Positions 45,201 through 57,055 of a stretch of DNA of 64,000 bases are shown here, piece after piece. This stretch comes from Macrosoma leucophasiata. Its lineage: Eukaryota > Arthropoda > Insecta > Lepidoptera > Hedylidae. Position 1 is the first letter of the stretch; the number at the start of each line of letters is the position of its first letter. The DNA lies in the NCBI GenBank assembly GCA_036365455.1, contig JAWQUS010000016.1, forward strand, positions 15,647,001 through 15,711,000, given 5' to 3'. Made by a program: the position numbers and the translations under genes. The notes beneath the pieces are model-generated. The model was not told where the DNA came from. It saw only the letters and a program-made list of their open reading frames with translations, and ran no database searches.

Positions 45201-48200
45201 CGGTCTTAACGCTAAAAACGCTCTCTGCCAGTCAACCATTGGTAGTGAGAGAAAAAAAATAGGCGGCATTAATAAAAAAATCAGAAATAATAGCTTACAC
45301 ATAACACAAGTTATCAGTGTAGGAAGTGAAATATCAACATCTGACCAACATAATTAACATAAACAATAACTTTAACCACCACGTCGTGGACGTTTACAGT
45401 TAACAGTTAAAGTTATGACGTCATTTAATCGTCACATCATTAGATAAGGTGTGAATGAAATCAAAATATACTTAACTGAACGAATTAAGGATTATAGTTT
45501 AAATAAAACATTTGATTTGCACTCAAAAAATATTATAAATTTAATTTATCTTATTTATTTATAAATAAGAAGCAATATTGCATTTAATTTCGACAATTCT
45601 AATAAAACTATTAATATATATATATATTAATATATCATTTAAAATAATATATATATATCATTTAAAATAAAACTAAAATAAACTATCATCAAAAAGTCTA
45701 GGCTTCCTAAAAATATAAATAATCATAAAGGCACTTACTGTTGCGCGCATGTTTAGCGTCGTGCCGCGGCCGGCGGCGTCTCGTGTGTATCGTGTCACGC
45801 CGCATGGCGGTGGGGCGCGGCACGCCGTGCAGCTTGTAGTACAGGCCGCACGCGTTGCACACCATCTCGCCGCGCGCGTCCCGCCGCCAGATCGTGGTCG
45901 TGTGGGTGCCGCAGTTGCTGCAGGAGAGTTCCACTCGCGCCGCGCTCGCCGCCCCCGCGCCCGCCCCCGCCACCGCTCCCGCGCCCGCGTTGTTCCGTCC
46001 CGCGCCCGATGACGATATACTGCACCCGCTGTCCATTTGCTCCTGTGGGTACGGAGTTTCATCGTTTATCGGTAAAGTAATGATCCCTCGCAGCTTCGCC
46101 TGTCGAACAAAATAATATGGAACATGTGACTCGCTGATGATGTAGCCTTTTTAAGGTGAGAGATTATTAAACATTGTTTCAATTTTTGTTTTGTTATGAC
46201 AAATATACTACTTATTTGCTTATAAAATTGATAGTGATAAAATACAATATTGACACGTCGCGATATGCCTGGCAGATGTGGAACATTGAACTTTTTAAGA
46301 TGGTTATAATAAAATAAACACCTACATGCTACAACATTGCGTACAATATGAACATTAAGCATACAAAATCAGCGTGCCGAGTCGCAGAATCGGAAAAGAC
46401 CGAAGCTGGGTTGAAATTGTAACATTTCACATCCCTCTCTAACTTTAACAAATATCTTGGTGCAACCCAACATAGTGTCATGAGCGCGCCAATAGCTTCT
46501 GCTCTGTCTCGCTGTATTAAATTACAACATAATATAATAAATTATAACAATAAATTATAACATAATGTGATAAATAAACATTTTATGTACCGTTGATCAT
46601 GTCGCCAGTTATATTTTTTCAGTTTTAATATTTTCATTTTTAACTCGTTTAATCTATGTAAGAGATATTGAATTGAACGAACCCGACAAGACTTGGCAAT
46701 GAGTTACCTCAACATCACTCACTTCCAACAAACTCGGCGATCGAAATCGGAACTTTAGAGGACCTAGTAACAAACACAAAAGTGACACTCACAATATCAT
46801 TGTGTGGATGCCAGGCGGGCGGTTCGAGTGCGGGCTGCGCACGCGCCGGACAGCTCTGCTTCCTGCGCGTGCCGCCCGCCCCGGGCCCGCCGCCCCCTCC
46901 CCCTCCCCCGCCACCGCCGCTGCCCGCGCTCGCGCTGCGACTACTCGCCCACTCCCCGTTCTGTGAAAACGTCATAAATGTTTTTTAAACATATGAAAAA
47001 ACCGGCCACGTGTGTCGGGACTAAACGTGTGTGTTTTCTAAATACATTTTAAAAGTCGATCGACTATTATTGGTTAAGTTGTTGAATTTTTTTGGCCACG
47101 ATAACTTGCCTTTTAAATTCGTTAAAATGTACTATCACCGTGAATTTTTTCATACGTCCAAATAATTAACGGTATAATTAAACACATTGTAAGCTACGGA
47201 ACCATAACAAATTTGTCAATATTGGATTTTATTTGGCCATGTAGAGTAAAGAAACCTGGCTCTACTCATAAAACGTACGTACGTACGTAGTGTACGATTG
47301 CTGCACCTACTTCGTCGATATCCTCACTACCCAAAGGTTGACTGGTAGATAACGCCTAGTGGCGTTAAGTCCGCCTTATGTATAATTTCTGTGCATGAAA
47401 GAATAAATAAATAAAAGATCATACATCGACACATAATACATTAATACCAGAAAATATGCAATCTCAAGGAAAATATTACTGTTTACCTCGTGGGACATTA
47501 ACAACATAATATTTTTGTATAGAAACAGAAAATTGCGTGATTATAATGCAGCCTCGAGCACAATGCTACCGTGTAGCTTCAGTCAACTGTGAATTGTCGG
47601 TTTATACGTGTGTGTTTACTTATAATTTAGAGAGATAAATTTATGATGACTTAATTTCCCGAGTACAGTGTTTTAATGTTCAAGTAAAAAATAGGTTATT
47701 TTGTGTAATATTTTTGTGAATGCATGTTTTATTGTGATATATATCTTATATCAGTATACAATGTTGGATCAGGTAGGTGTCAAGTAAATTTGTTTTTGAC
47801 GTGACAACGTCTTAAAATAGGTTGCGGCTCGGAGTCACTCATGAAAAAGTGTAACGCCCGGTAACGTAACGATGAGTCACCGAACGAGAGAGAGGCCTGC
47901 CGGACCGGCGAATGCCTTTTTGTCACGTAAAATCTTCGCCCGTAAAACCGACTTTACAGGCAACCAGTTTTTTTGTTTGGTTATAGTTGTGTTAAAAAAC
48001 ACTCTATGCAAAAACAATAACTTTATTACGCCAAACTGAATTTAATTTAGTAGTCATCACACTGAAATAAAACTAGTTTTCGGATTTATCTCGCGTATAT
48101 TAAACTAAAATGATTATTTAAAATCGAACCCGACGTTTCGGTCGCTTTTCAGGTGCCGTGGTCTCGGGCAGACTCGACTCACACTATGCATATAAACATT

Positions 48201-51200
48201 ATCAGATTACATTTTACTAAATTCACTGAATAAGAACTGATGAAACTCTTGGATTGCAATTAATCCCTACTTCCCTACTAATATTATAAATGCGAAAGTA
48301 ACTCTGTCTGTCTGTCTGTCTGTTACCTTTTCACGTCCAAACGACTGAACCGATTTATAAAACGACATCCACGCGGGCGAATCCATAGCCACATTAAATG
48401 ATTTGGCTTCAACACTAACCCCCTTATTCATTAACGTATTTTAGCTAAAGTGTTGCTAATCTCTCCTTTGTCTTTTTCTATCCGGCACATTTTACAACGC
48501 AACTGACAAAGACAAAGCATTCTATAGCTTAAACGTATCTAATGTACGTTTATGAATAAGGGGGTTAGTTTAGAAATAATAATATATCGTTTTTATTACC
48601 CGACTGCGGCAAAATCGCGGAAGTTTGTGTTTCAACAATTAGTCTAAATAGGTAACGTAACTAAAGCAAAAATTAACCGATTTCGATAAAGTTAAGCGTG
48701 TATGACAGGTACACTATATTTTGTACAATTATTAAAAAGTTTGCAATTCAGAATAAAATCTTAACTTATAGCACGTTAGTAGGTAGTTATTAGTTTATAT
48801 ATTTTTGTGACTTACTGCTTCATCATCGTGATAACCATAATCACAATATCGCACTAATATTATAAATGTGAAAGTTGCTTTGTTTGGATGTTTGTCCGTC
48901 AATCACCCCGAAACTACAAAACGGATTTTGATGAAATTTGTTATACAGACTATTATTGGCTGACTTAGATTATAGGATACTTTTTATCCCGAAAAAATGT
49001 TCCTGTGGGATGCCATGGGATGATTTAATAAGTTTCCACAGGTTACGCGAAAAGCGACCTACACGCGGGCGGAGCTGTGGGCAACAGCTAGTGCAGATAT
49101 AAATAGAGTATATTCTTTAACATTTATGTTAATTCATGTACTTGACGTTACTAACTATTGACTTAATAATTGAATCCTTAACGGTAGCTGGAAAGTTTAA
49201 TTCCTACAATTGAATCCTTCGTCGAAATTGGGCTCAATGTACATATTTCATTTTAAGGGTTCCGTTTTTCAAAAGGCAAAAACAGAACCCGTAATAAGAT
49301 CGCTCCTGCGGCTGTCAGTCTGTCCACAACCAATTTTCCCCGAAAATACTCGACCGATTGAGTTGAAATTAGATACAGGGGCGGCCCTAGCTAATATAGC
49401 GTCCCTGTGCAATGAAACCCTGGCGCCCCCTAGGCCTAACCCTGACCCCCCGCGGCTATAACTTTGCCGTCATAACAAGAAAGTTTTTTCATATATTGCA
49501 ACAAGCTATTTTATAAGTAGGTATAATGACGCCTTACACGATTATAAACTTGAATTACGTGAAATAAGGTTGATTTTAAATTGAACAAAATGGTCGAAAA
49601 AGGAGCCGCGTTTGACACTGCCGCACAACCGTCACCGCGCCGGCTGGCCACTTCTTTCATATCATTGTTGTACCATAATGGTCCAAGACGATGCTCATAG
49701 CTGTCAGCTCAGGGAGCGCCGCGGCGCCCCGTGAGACGGGGGCGCGCGTGAGCATTGCACACCCTGCACTATAGGTTAAATCCGCCCCTGATTAGATACA
49801 TAGGTATGTGTAAATCTGCGACTTAAATATGAACGTATAACAAACTTAAATAAATTTCAAACATGAGGGGACAAATAGGGGAGAATACATGATGTATCAC
49901 ACAACTTCAAATAAAATATCTTTTAATATTATATTGTGTGATACATCGTGAGAGAGGCCTTTACGTAAGCGTCTCCAATATATTTTAATATTAACACTTT
50001 TCAAGTTATTCAAGGAAAAAGACAGAAATTGATTATACCCCTCACATTATCTCTAACATAATTAAGTCTAAAATTTAAAAAAAAAACGAAAATAGTTCGT
50101 TTAGTTTCAGAAAAACTAGAAGTTTATGGTTTTATGATAACAAGGGTAATTCACTCATTGTACGAAACCCTGTGAGCGCGAGTCTGTCTCATACATGGCC
50201 ACTTTTTTATAAAGACTGGGATTAAAGCATAGCAAGCCTCGAATCAGCATAAACTGAAACCCGTAATAAATATGGATGAAGTATTTCGAGATAACAGTCA
50301 CGTTACTTCCCGATTCTTTTTCCTCGAGGAAATATATTCATAGGCTGAATATTATCTTAAATTTCCTTAAAGAGAAATTATTAGAAACTTCTAACTACTA
50401 CTATAATACATGATAAAATTACTAATATTCGTAATAAACACAGAAGACACGTATCTCTAACCGACATATAAATAACCGGTCAAGTGCATGTCGGGCCACG
50501 CGCAGTGTAGGGTTCCGTATTTAGTATGTATATATAGTGTTTTGGGTTCCGTAGTAAACAAGGAACCCTTATAGTTTCGCCATGTCCGTCTGTTTGCCTG
50601 TCTGTCCGTCCGCGGTTTAGCGCAAAATACTATTGATACTAGACTTCAAATTTGGCACAAGTATACACCTTAATTACGCCGACAAAGTGGTAGAGTAAAA
50701 ACATGAAAAAATATATATTTAGGGTAACCTCCCCCCTACTTGTAACGCGAGGATATATTTTTTTATTTTCGATTTCCATATAGTGTGGGGTATCGTTGGA
50801 TAGGTCTTTCAAAAATGTTAGGGGTGTGCTAACATCATTTTTGGATTTAGTTTATTGTTCGTGACTTATTAAGCTTCGAAGTGGCAATTTTCGTTAGAGT
50901 CAAGTGTGTGTGTGTCCCTCTACCTAAACGGTTTTTGTTACAAATTCAAACGTTATGGCAATAGTAGCTACATATAACGAAAATAAAAGAAAAACTATCA
51001 CATCTAAGTTGGCTTCACAAGCTTGCGAGTGATAGTCGACCAAATGTAATACTAGAAAATTTTGAACAACTTCATCTACACTAATAATATTATAAAGAGG
51101 AAAACTTTGTTTGTTTGTTTGGTTGTATTGAATAGGCTCAATAACTACTGGACCGATTTTAAAAATTTCTTTCACTTTTCGAAAGCTACTTTATCCACGG

Positions 51201-54200
51201 GTAACATAGGCTATATTTTATTTTGGAAAAAATAGGGTTCCGTAAGATATTTGGGTTTTTCAGACACAAGGTGTAAAAAATCAAATCATCAATGCAACAT
51301 TGCACCGCGCGAAGTCGGGGCGGGCCGCTATAATTTAGCATTAAAACACCCACAATGCTCTTAAAATGGTCAAATGATGCAGGTCTGGTTATTAATACAC
51401 AAAAAACCAAGGTTATGCATATATCATCTACACTAATATTATAAAGAGGAAAACTCACACAGCTGTTCGATATACACGCACCAATGCGACCTGTCCGCGT
51501 GAAACATCTTCCTGCACCCTGGCTTACTGATAATATAAAGGCTTTAATAACTAAAAAAAACAATGCGAAATGTAGGTTTAAACGTAACCCGAGTGACACT
51601 AATCGTGAAAAATATATATCCGTACGAAACCGCTGCAATAAGGTGTGTAGGGATGCACAGCGACGCCATGTCTATAATTCTGTTTCTGACGAAGACCCTG
51701 CTAAGGTTTGGAGGTTCCTGAAGTCATTAGGAGTTGGCAAAAATCGACACACTTCCGAAGCTTTAACACAATTCCTGGATCTGAATTCACTTAATATGCA
51801 TTTTTCGTTATTCTCTTCTATAGATGGTAACACTAAGACGAAAACTTTAATTTCCTTGAGCCAAATTGCTACTCCTGACTCTCCACTTTTCTTCATTGAG
51901 CAATTTACTGATCGTGATGTTGAGAGAAATATTGTTGCTATTGACTCTGATGCAGTTGGTAGTGATATGATAAGCCGGAAAATGATCGTTCCTGTAGTAA
52001 AAATTGTGACTCCTATAATTACTTCTCTCCTAAATTTTTCTCTTGTAACCAGCACCTTTCCATCAGTTTGGAAAGATGCTTATATAATACCTGTTCCTAA
52101 AAAATGTAATCCCAAAACTTTCCAAGACTATCGTCCTATTTCTATCCTTCCCTTTCTATCTAAAGTCCTTGAACGTCTTATCCATCAACAACTAAGTTCT
52201 TTCCTTTCTAAATTCAACCTACTAAATCCTCTCCAATCGGGCTTTCGTCCGGGTCATAGCACTACCACTGCCTTAGTCAAGGTCACCGAGGATATCCGGC
52301 ATTGTATGGATGACAGGAAAGTGACTGTAATGGTTCTGTTAGATTTTAGTAATGCTTTCAACACTGTTGATTTCGATATCATGCTGGCAATCCTACGAAC
52401 TCTCAACATATCTCCGACAGTTCTTGCGTGGTTTCGTAGTTATTTGTTTGGACGCCGACAACGCATTCGATTAGACGATAAATTTTCCACCTGGAGTTAT
52501 GTGTTAGCCGGCGTTCCGCAAGGTGGCGTGCTGTCTCCATTTCTCTTTTCCATTTTCATCAATTCTATTAGTCTCTCTTTAACTTCTCTCTACTACCTTT
52601 ATGCAGACGACCTTCAAATTTATATGCAAACTAACTTACAAGATTTAACTGTAACAATAAAAACGATCAATGAAGATCTTGACAAAATGTATGTATGGAG
52701 TAAAGCCTATGGTTTGCAAGTCAATCCAATTAAAAGTAAAGCTATAATTTTTGGAAGCTCCCGGTTGATTCAACGCATTGATCTTACCACATTGTCACCT
52801 ATTCTTTTAAACGGAACTCTTATAGACTTCAGCGTAACAGTTAAGAATTTAGGAGTTATTATGGACAATTGTATGACTTGGGCTCCGCAAATCAGCGAAA
52901 TTAGTAGGAAGATGTTTGCCGCTGTTGGTTCGCTGCGAAGACTTAGGAATTTCTTGCCCACTGCCACTAAGATTATGCTTGCCAAATCCATCCTTTTCCC
53001 TATTCTAGACTATGCTGACATATCTTATCTTGATCTAACACAGGAGCAACTTGGCAAGCTTGAGCGTCTTCAAAATCTTTGTAAACGGTTCATATTTGGT
53101 TTGCGTAAATATGACCATGTTTCTGAATGTCGTAAACAGCTCAATTGACTACCAATTCATCTTCGCAGGAATACGCATATTCTTTCACTACTCTACTGCG
53201 TGCTATTTTACCCGCATTATCCCCAATACCTAAGAGACCGTTTCCAATATCTTTGTCAATCTAATTCCCTCTTTCTACGCTCTTCCAACAACCTTCGCCT
53301 TGCAATGCCTCCTCACTCTTCTTCTTTCTATGCCAAATCTTTCACTGTCGAAGCTGTTAATCTTTGGAACTCCTTATCTCTACATATCCGCCAAACTCAA
53401 ACCTTGACGTCTTTTAAAAAGCGTCTAAAGGACCATTACTTAACCTTGGATCCATAAATAGTCATCCGATATCTTTTCTTTATTTCTCAATTTGATATAG
53501 GTATGTATTTATGTATGTATATATATGTTTATCTTTGTATATTATTATGTATGTATGTATTGTATTTAGTATATGTAAGTACATATGTTTTAAATTATTG
53601 TATATGTGTAAGTATATATTTTAAATCTATTTATGAATAAAATTTTTGAATATTATTAGTTACTATTATAATGCCGTAGTTGTAAGAAATTGTTATATAT
53701 AATTTATTTTTAACTTTGCTCAGTATGTACACCCCTTCTTCTGTATTGTTTGTATCTCTTTCATACTAGGTTGTCTGGAAGAGATCGCTTTAAGCGATAA
53801 GACCGCCTATTGTGCTCTTATTTTATGAACTATTGATTTTTGTATTTTTCTTGTTATAATCTGTACAATAAAGAGTATATAATAATAATAATAAAATCAA
53901 ATCATGAATGCAACATTGCACCGTGCGAAGTCGGGGCGGGCCGCTATAATTTAGCATTAAAACACCCACAATGCTCTTAAAATGGTCAAATGATGCAGGT
54001 CTGGTTATTAATACACAAAAAACCAAGGTGCATAACCTTGGTTTTTTGTGTATTAATATATCAGCATACAATAAAATTAACACCACTACTGATATTGATT
54101 TGATTGCACACGATCATAGATGCCTGCATGAAAATAATTTGTATTGTAAGTGCAAATGCATTGACAAGGTCTCACAAATAACCTACCTTGGTTTAACTAT

Positions 54201-56861
54201 AGACGCCAGGTTTAATTGGGCTACCCACATTAACACAGTATGCAGTAAACTGAGTGCCATATTAGCGAAATTCAGCATTTTGAAGTACCGAATACCTTTT
54301 CCAATATTACTAGAAATGTATACCGATACTAGATATGTGTAAGCGTATTTTATTTTAAACCTTGGACACATTATTTCTTTGTGAGGCAATACGAAGTTTG
54401 CCGGGACAGCTAGTAGAAAATATTTATATTAATTTTTTTTTCATTACATTATTCAAACCTTAAAATTACGGAACCCTACACTGCGCGTGGCCCAACACGC
54501 ACTTGATCGGTTTTTTTTTTCTTTTAATTTTTAAATTCACTTGCATGTGTAATTGCAAAATCCAAATTTGTCAAATTCCTATAGCATTGCGTTGTCACTA
54601 CTGAGTTGTTATTATAACTGTACCAGAAATGACCACCTGACTACCATTAGCGGCAAGTAGAATAGCTAATGCGGCGGTGCCTACGCCCCCGAGCTGTACC
54701 AGCAGGTCCAGCTGTTCCGTACTAACCGGCGAGATGGTCCCGTTGTGCGGCGGGCGCGCGGGCAGCGGGGAGGAGGCGGCGCGCAGGGGGGACACCGTCA
54801 TGCCGAGATGCTTGCTGTTGATCAGCCGCCGCAGCAGCTGCGTCGCCTCGCCGCCTCGGCCTGCACGCAACATCATTATACATCATCACTCCAGGCGAAA
54901 AACATTCACTGCTGGACAAAGCCTTCCCCAATGACGCCCACAACAGTGTTGAGCGTCATTAGGGGAGAATATGCCATAATCGCCACGCTTGGCAGGCGGA
55001 TTGGCGATCGTAGTGGCGATAGTTTTTTTACGTTGGTTCCACGTTGCCATTTTTACTACTTATTCCTATTGGAATGGTTTGACAGCCATTCTTTGGTTGA
55101 CTGACAGCACTAGCGGAATCTCCTCCACTAGAGGGCGAATGGGGTCGTCACGTCGTAGCGTCGACGTGACACATTATTTAATTCAAGCTTAGAGTTTAGG
55201 TATATTCCAACAGGAATACCTACTGCAAGTTTGAAGCGGTACGAACTAAGTGTAGGAAAACGGCAAATAAGGATGGCGCTACGATAAAGGATGAGTTGTA
55301 AAGAAAGCGCCACACGCAGTTAGGGTGAGATTCACAGACTGCTATATTACTTTACTCTCAGCAATGCTTAGAACTGTCAAAACTCATACTTTATTGATCT
55401 CTGATCTGAATCAATTCTAAGTATTGGGATTTTTCAATTTTTTGGAGGTTCCCAGCAGAGGTTTTGCAGGTGTATGCTTGAATGTATACTTCTCTTCCTC
55501 TGCCTACCCCTTCGGGGATTACAGGCGTGAAGTTAAGTTTTTTATTAGATTAGAAATCTTTATTTGTAAGAACAACTTAGAACTAAGTAAAACTAAGAAC
55601 AAATTTATCATGGTTGTTACAAAAAGGTCCCAAATAAGTAAAGCCGATCTTACGAACGGCGCTGGTTTGCCATTGAGGCCGATTTTGTGTTATATAGCAC
55701 CTAAATTACGCCATTTTATTGGCAGTGTATGTTAAATATGAACTGGATGTATATTTCTTACTTTCGTATAAAATATAAGAAGTTAGGTGGCTAATCGAAT
55801 TAAGTCTTCAGCCGAGGCCATAAAACTAAATTAATGCATGTGATGTGAACAACAATGGTTCATTAATCTTACCGTTTTGTCTGTGAAGGGCCTGCCAAAG
55901 AGAGTCCTTATCATTCTCGTTCTCATTCGGCGGTTTCGGCGACGACTGTGTGGACGGTACGGATTGTGTCTCTTCGGGGTCGTCCTGGAAATTAAGAGAT
56001 AATATGGTTTAATATATATTTGTAAACAGATAAAGTTCAGTCAAATCAATGAGTTCATTGAGTCGGTTGATGCAAGATCCTCACCTGCGACATCTCAGAT
56101 ATATCCATCTGTAATCTATCCGGGTCTGATCCGCTACTACTCTGACTGCACTCTTCGTAAACCGATACGTTCTCATTCTTAACCGACTTGCTTTTACTGC
56201 CAGACCTACCAAATACGTGTTGCTTATACTCTTCCGCAAAACTCGACGTTTTGCTGTTCGTTAAGGTTCTATGTAAATATGTGTTGACGGGCTCCCGGTC
56301 CGCCGGCTCGCAGTGATCGAGCGCCTCGCTCTTTATGGTGCCGTAGAGGGAGAGGTCCATCTCCTTGTTGTCATGGTCGTCGTTGCTGACGGGACTGGTG
56401 GCGCTCTGCGGCGCGTTGTATGCGGCGTACTGCTCGTCCGCGTACTCGTGCGAGTAGCTGGCGTCGCCGGCGTTCCCCGCGTGCGTCCTGTCAATGACGC
56501 TCGCGTAGCTCGGCGGAAAATGAGATTCCTCATTTTCTCGTTGCGCGACAGCCTTGCTTATTATATCGATGACCGCATTACAGTGCATAACCTCTCTCGC
56601 TCGTTCGGAGGGCGGTAAACTCGGCACACTGTTGAACATTATATGCGGCGTATCCTCAGTCTTGATCGCATATTTACTCGGGTCGTAGTTCTTGATTTGC
56701 AGTAGAGTGACCGCCGCCTGCCGACTCTCCAGGTTTTTCATCTCCTCGGTGGAGTCCGGCGACCCGATTGCCGCGTATTTGTGTTTTATGAGCTCATACT
56801 CTGTGTCGTTTAATGGCTTAATTATCTCCTCGAGCTTGTCCGCGGTTTCGTTCAGAATCTC
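42254..56861 (-). CDS. GATA-type zinc-finger transcription factor, GATAd-like, 5' end missing
   Basis: Nuclear DNA-binding protein expected to recognise WGATAR sites. Exons on the minus strand: 56861-56085, 55984-55873, 54860-54727, 46960-46793, 46099-45739, 43021-42810 and 42334-42254 (TGA). The phases join, giving about 614 codons. The single finger has the C-x2-C-x17-C-x2-C form: [14 protein letters not shown], then [16 protein letters not shown], then a basic tail with [14 protein letters not shown]. That tail is what I associate with Drosophila GATAd. The four exons from 54.9 to 42.8 kb are very GC-rich and carry poly-Gly/Ala runs; the 5' exon is Ser/Glu-rich. The first visible exon begins at a splice acceptor, with no ATG in frame just upstream, so the start lies further right, opposite the LRR gene. 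A 7.8-kb intron is packed with transposons. Confidence 0.85.
42418..42580 (+). repeat. GT-rich minisatellite
   Basis: A GT dinucleotide run followed by a unit of about 22 bp (GTGGGTGGGTGGGTGTATGT) repeated three to four times and then degenerate copies. It lies in the last GATA intron, 84 bp from the final exon. The long minus-strand open frame here (42391-42978) is a by-product of the repeat. Confidence 0.85.
43358..44599 (+). mobile_element. mariner element, 1242 bp, inactive
   Basis: Inverted ends of 27-28 bp containing GTGAATCAAAAAGTTCTTAG, flanked by TA at 43356-43357 and 44600-44601. It lies in the GATA intron between exons 46099-45739 and 43021-42810, in antisense to that gene. Confidence 0.9.
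43506..44510 (+). pseudogene. mariner transposase, broken
   Basis: An N-terminal helix-turn-helix region, then [16 protein letters not shown], the typical [15 protein letters not shown], and the first catalytic Asp in [11 protein letters not shown] stop after GIIFY at about 44136 is followed by reading in other frames with the second Asp (LHDNVPAHW) and a third-Asp region (LLAPSD) that has lost the usual preceding PYSPD. Several frame breaks make it non-functional. Confidence 0.85.
45145..45260 (-). repeat. LINE 3' tail fragment
   Basis: TTTATTCAATCTTTATTGCC and the following CGGTCTTAACGC resemble, inverted, the tail of the LINE ending at 53893 (AAGACCGCCTATTG and CAATAAAGAGTA). Short fragment in a GATA intron. 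Confidence 0.45.
46411..46475. mobile_element. Diverged copy of the 83-bp palindromic MITE
   Basis: Minus-strand reading TTGGGTTGCACCA, then TTTGTTAAAGTTAGA and GGATGTGAAATGTTACAA, matches 33842-33895. The left arm is degenerate. It lies in a GATA intron. Confidence 0.6.
48415..48568. mobile_element. MITE with CTAACCCCCTTATTCAT ends
   Basis: Inverted ends of about 24 bp (CTAACCCCCTTATTCAT, then AACGTA), 154 bp overall. GATA intron. Confidence 0.7.
48846..49095 (+). mobile_element. Helitron-like non-autonomous element
   Basis: Begins CACTAATATTATAAATGTG and ends GGGCAACAGCTAGT, the pair of termini seen in abundant lepidopteran Helitron-like elements. No long inverted ends. A 5' half-copy is at 48281-48400. 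Confidence 0.6.
49376..49790. mobile_element. hAT-type MITE, 415 bp
   Basis: Ends CAGGGGCGG and its inverse, with the perfect 8-bp duplication ATTAGATA at 49368-49375 and 49791-49798. It is inserted in an older repeat that begins near GGGTTCCGTTTTTC at 49257 and continues past 49798. Confidence 0.9.
51450..53893 (+). pseudogene. Jockey-type LINE ORF2, 5'-truncated, one premature stop
   Basis: Non-LTR reverse transcriptase. The frame runs from about 51484 to the stop at 53457 and is broken only by one TGA at 53146-53148, between KQLN and LPIHL, where relatives usually have Trp. Visible motifs: [67 protein letters not shown], the catalytic YADD at [10 protein letters not shown], and the KNLGVIMD segment. 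The endonuclease is missing by 5' truncation. The 3' UTR ends AATAAAGAGTATATAATAAT, a TAA-type tail. It is the best-preserved LINE in the window. Confidence 0.9.
53894..54345 (+). pseudogene. Second reverse transcriptase fragment with internal inversion
   Basis: Reads [19 protein letters not shown], then after a rearrangement [19 protein letters not shown] and [19 protein letters not shown], a thumb-region segment from a different LINE than the one upstream. Its first 140 bp are repeated at 51278-51417. At 54009-54059 a 22-bp perfect inverted repeat marks the rearrangement. Confidence 0.75.
54625..54705 (-). repeat. SINE family 3 remnant beside a GATA splice donor
   Basis: Only the head-proximal part of the SINE is left (CGGCAAGTAGAATAGC and TGCCTACGCCC). 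It begins about 20 bp inside the intron after the GATA exon 54860-54727. Confidence 0.55.
55000..55870. other. GATA intron, little recognised
   Basis: AT-rich intron. Only the short CCCCTTCGGGGATTACAGGC repeat at 55505-55535 was recognised, shared with 41.4 and 62.9 kb. Confidence 0.4.
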
Positions 56862-57055
56862 CTGTAAATAAAAGATCAATGTTTGAACAAGCGGCGCACC
56901 GTATTAGTAGCACGATAAAACAAATAAACATCGACCAATGAGGCGCTCGTTCATTTCATGACACTTCGTGATATCACTTGCCTCCAAGTTGATAAGATAA
57001 GAACGTATCTTTATAGAAAGGTGTTCAAGCAGTGTCCTTTGAAATTTCGTGGAAG

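Larger units (their letters stand above)
50476..54510. mobile_element. Composite region bounded by 44-bp inverted repeats
   Basis: CCGGTCAAGTGCATGTCGGG at 50476 and its near-exact inverse ending at 54510 form arms of about 44 bp that finish in GGGTTCCGTA. Just inside the left arm is the GTCCGTC-rich segment also seen at 36.7, 49.3 and 61.7 kb. Between them are Helitron-like pieces (51065-51240; 3' end at 54390-54415), a LINE and a second reverse transcriptase fragment, so the original element was a target for repeated insertion. No clear target duplication was found outside the arms. Confidence 0.6.

Noticed and set aside
54598..54876. Extension of the GATA exon through 54598
   Set aside because: The frame beyond 54727 runs into a family 3 SINE, while a GTTAGT donor at 54726 joins in phase with the next exon.
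56862..56879. GATA protein start directly upstream of 56861
   Set aside because: The open frame there begins at TTG, not ATG, and a pyrimidine-rich stretch with TTACAG marks a splice acceptor.
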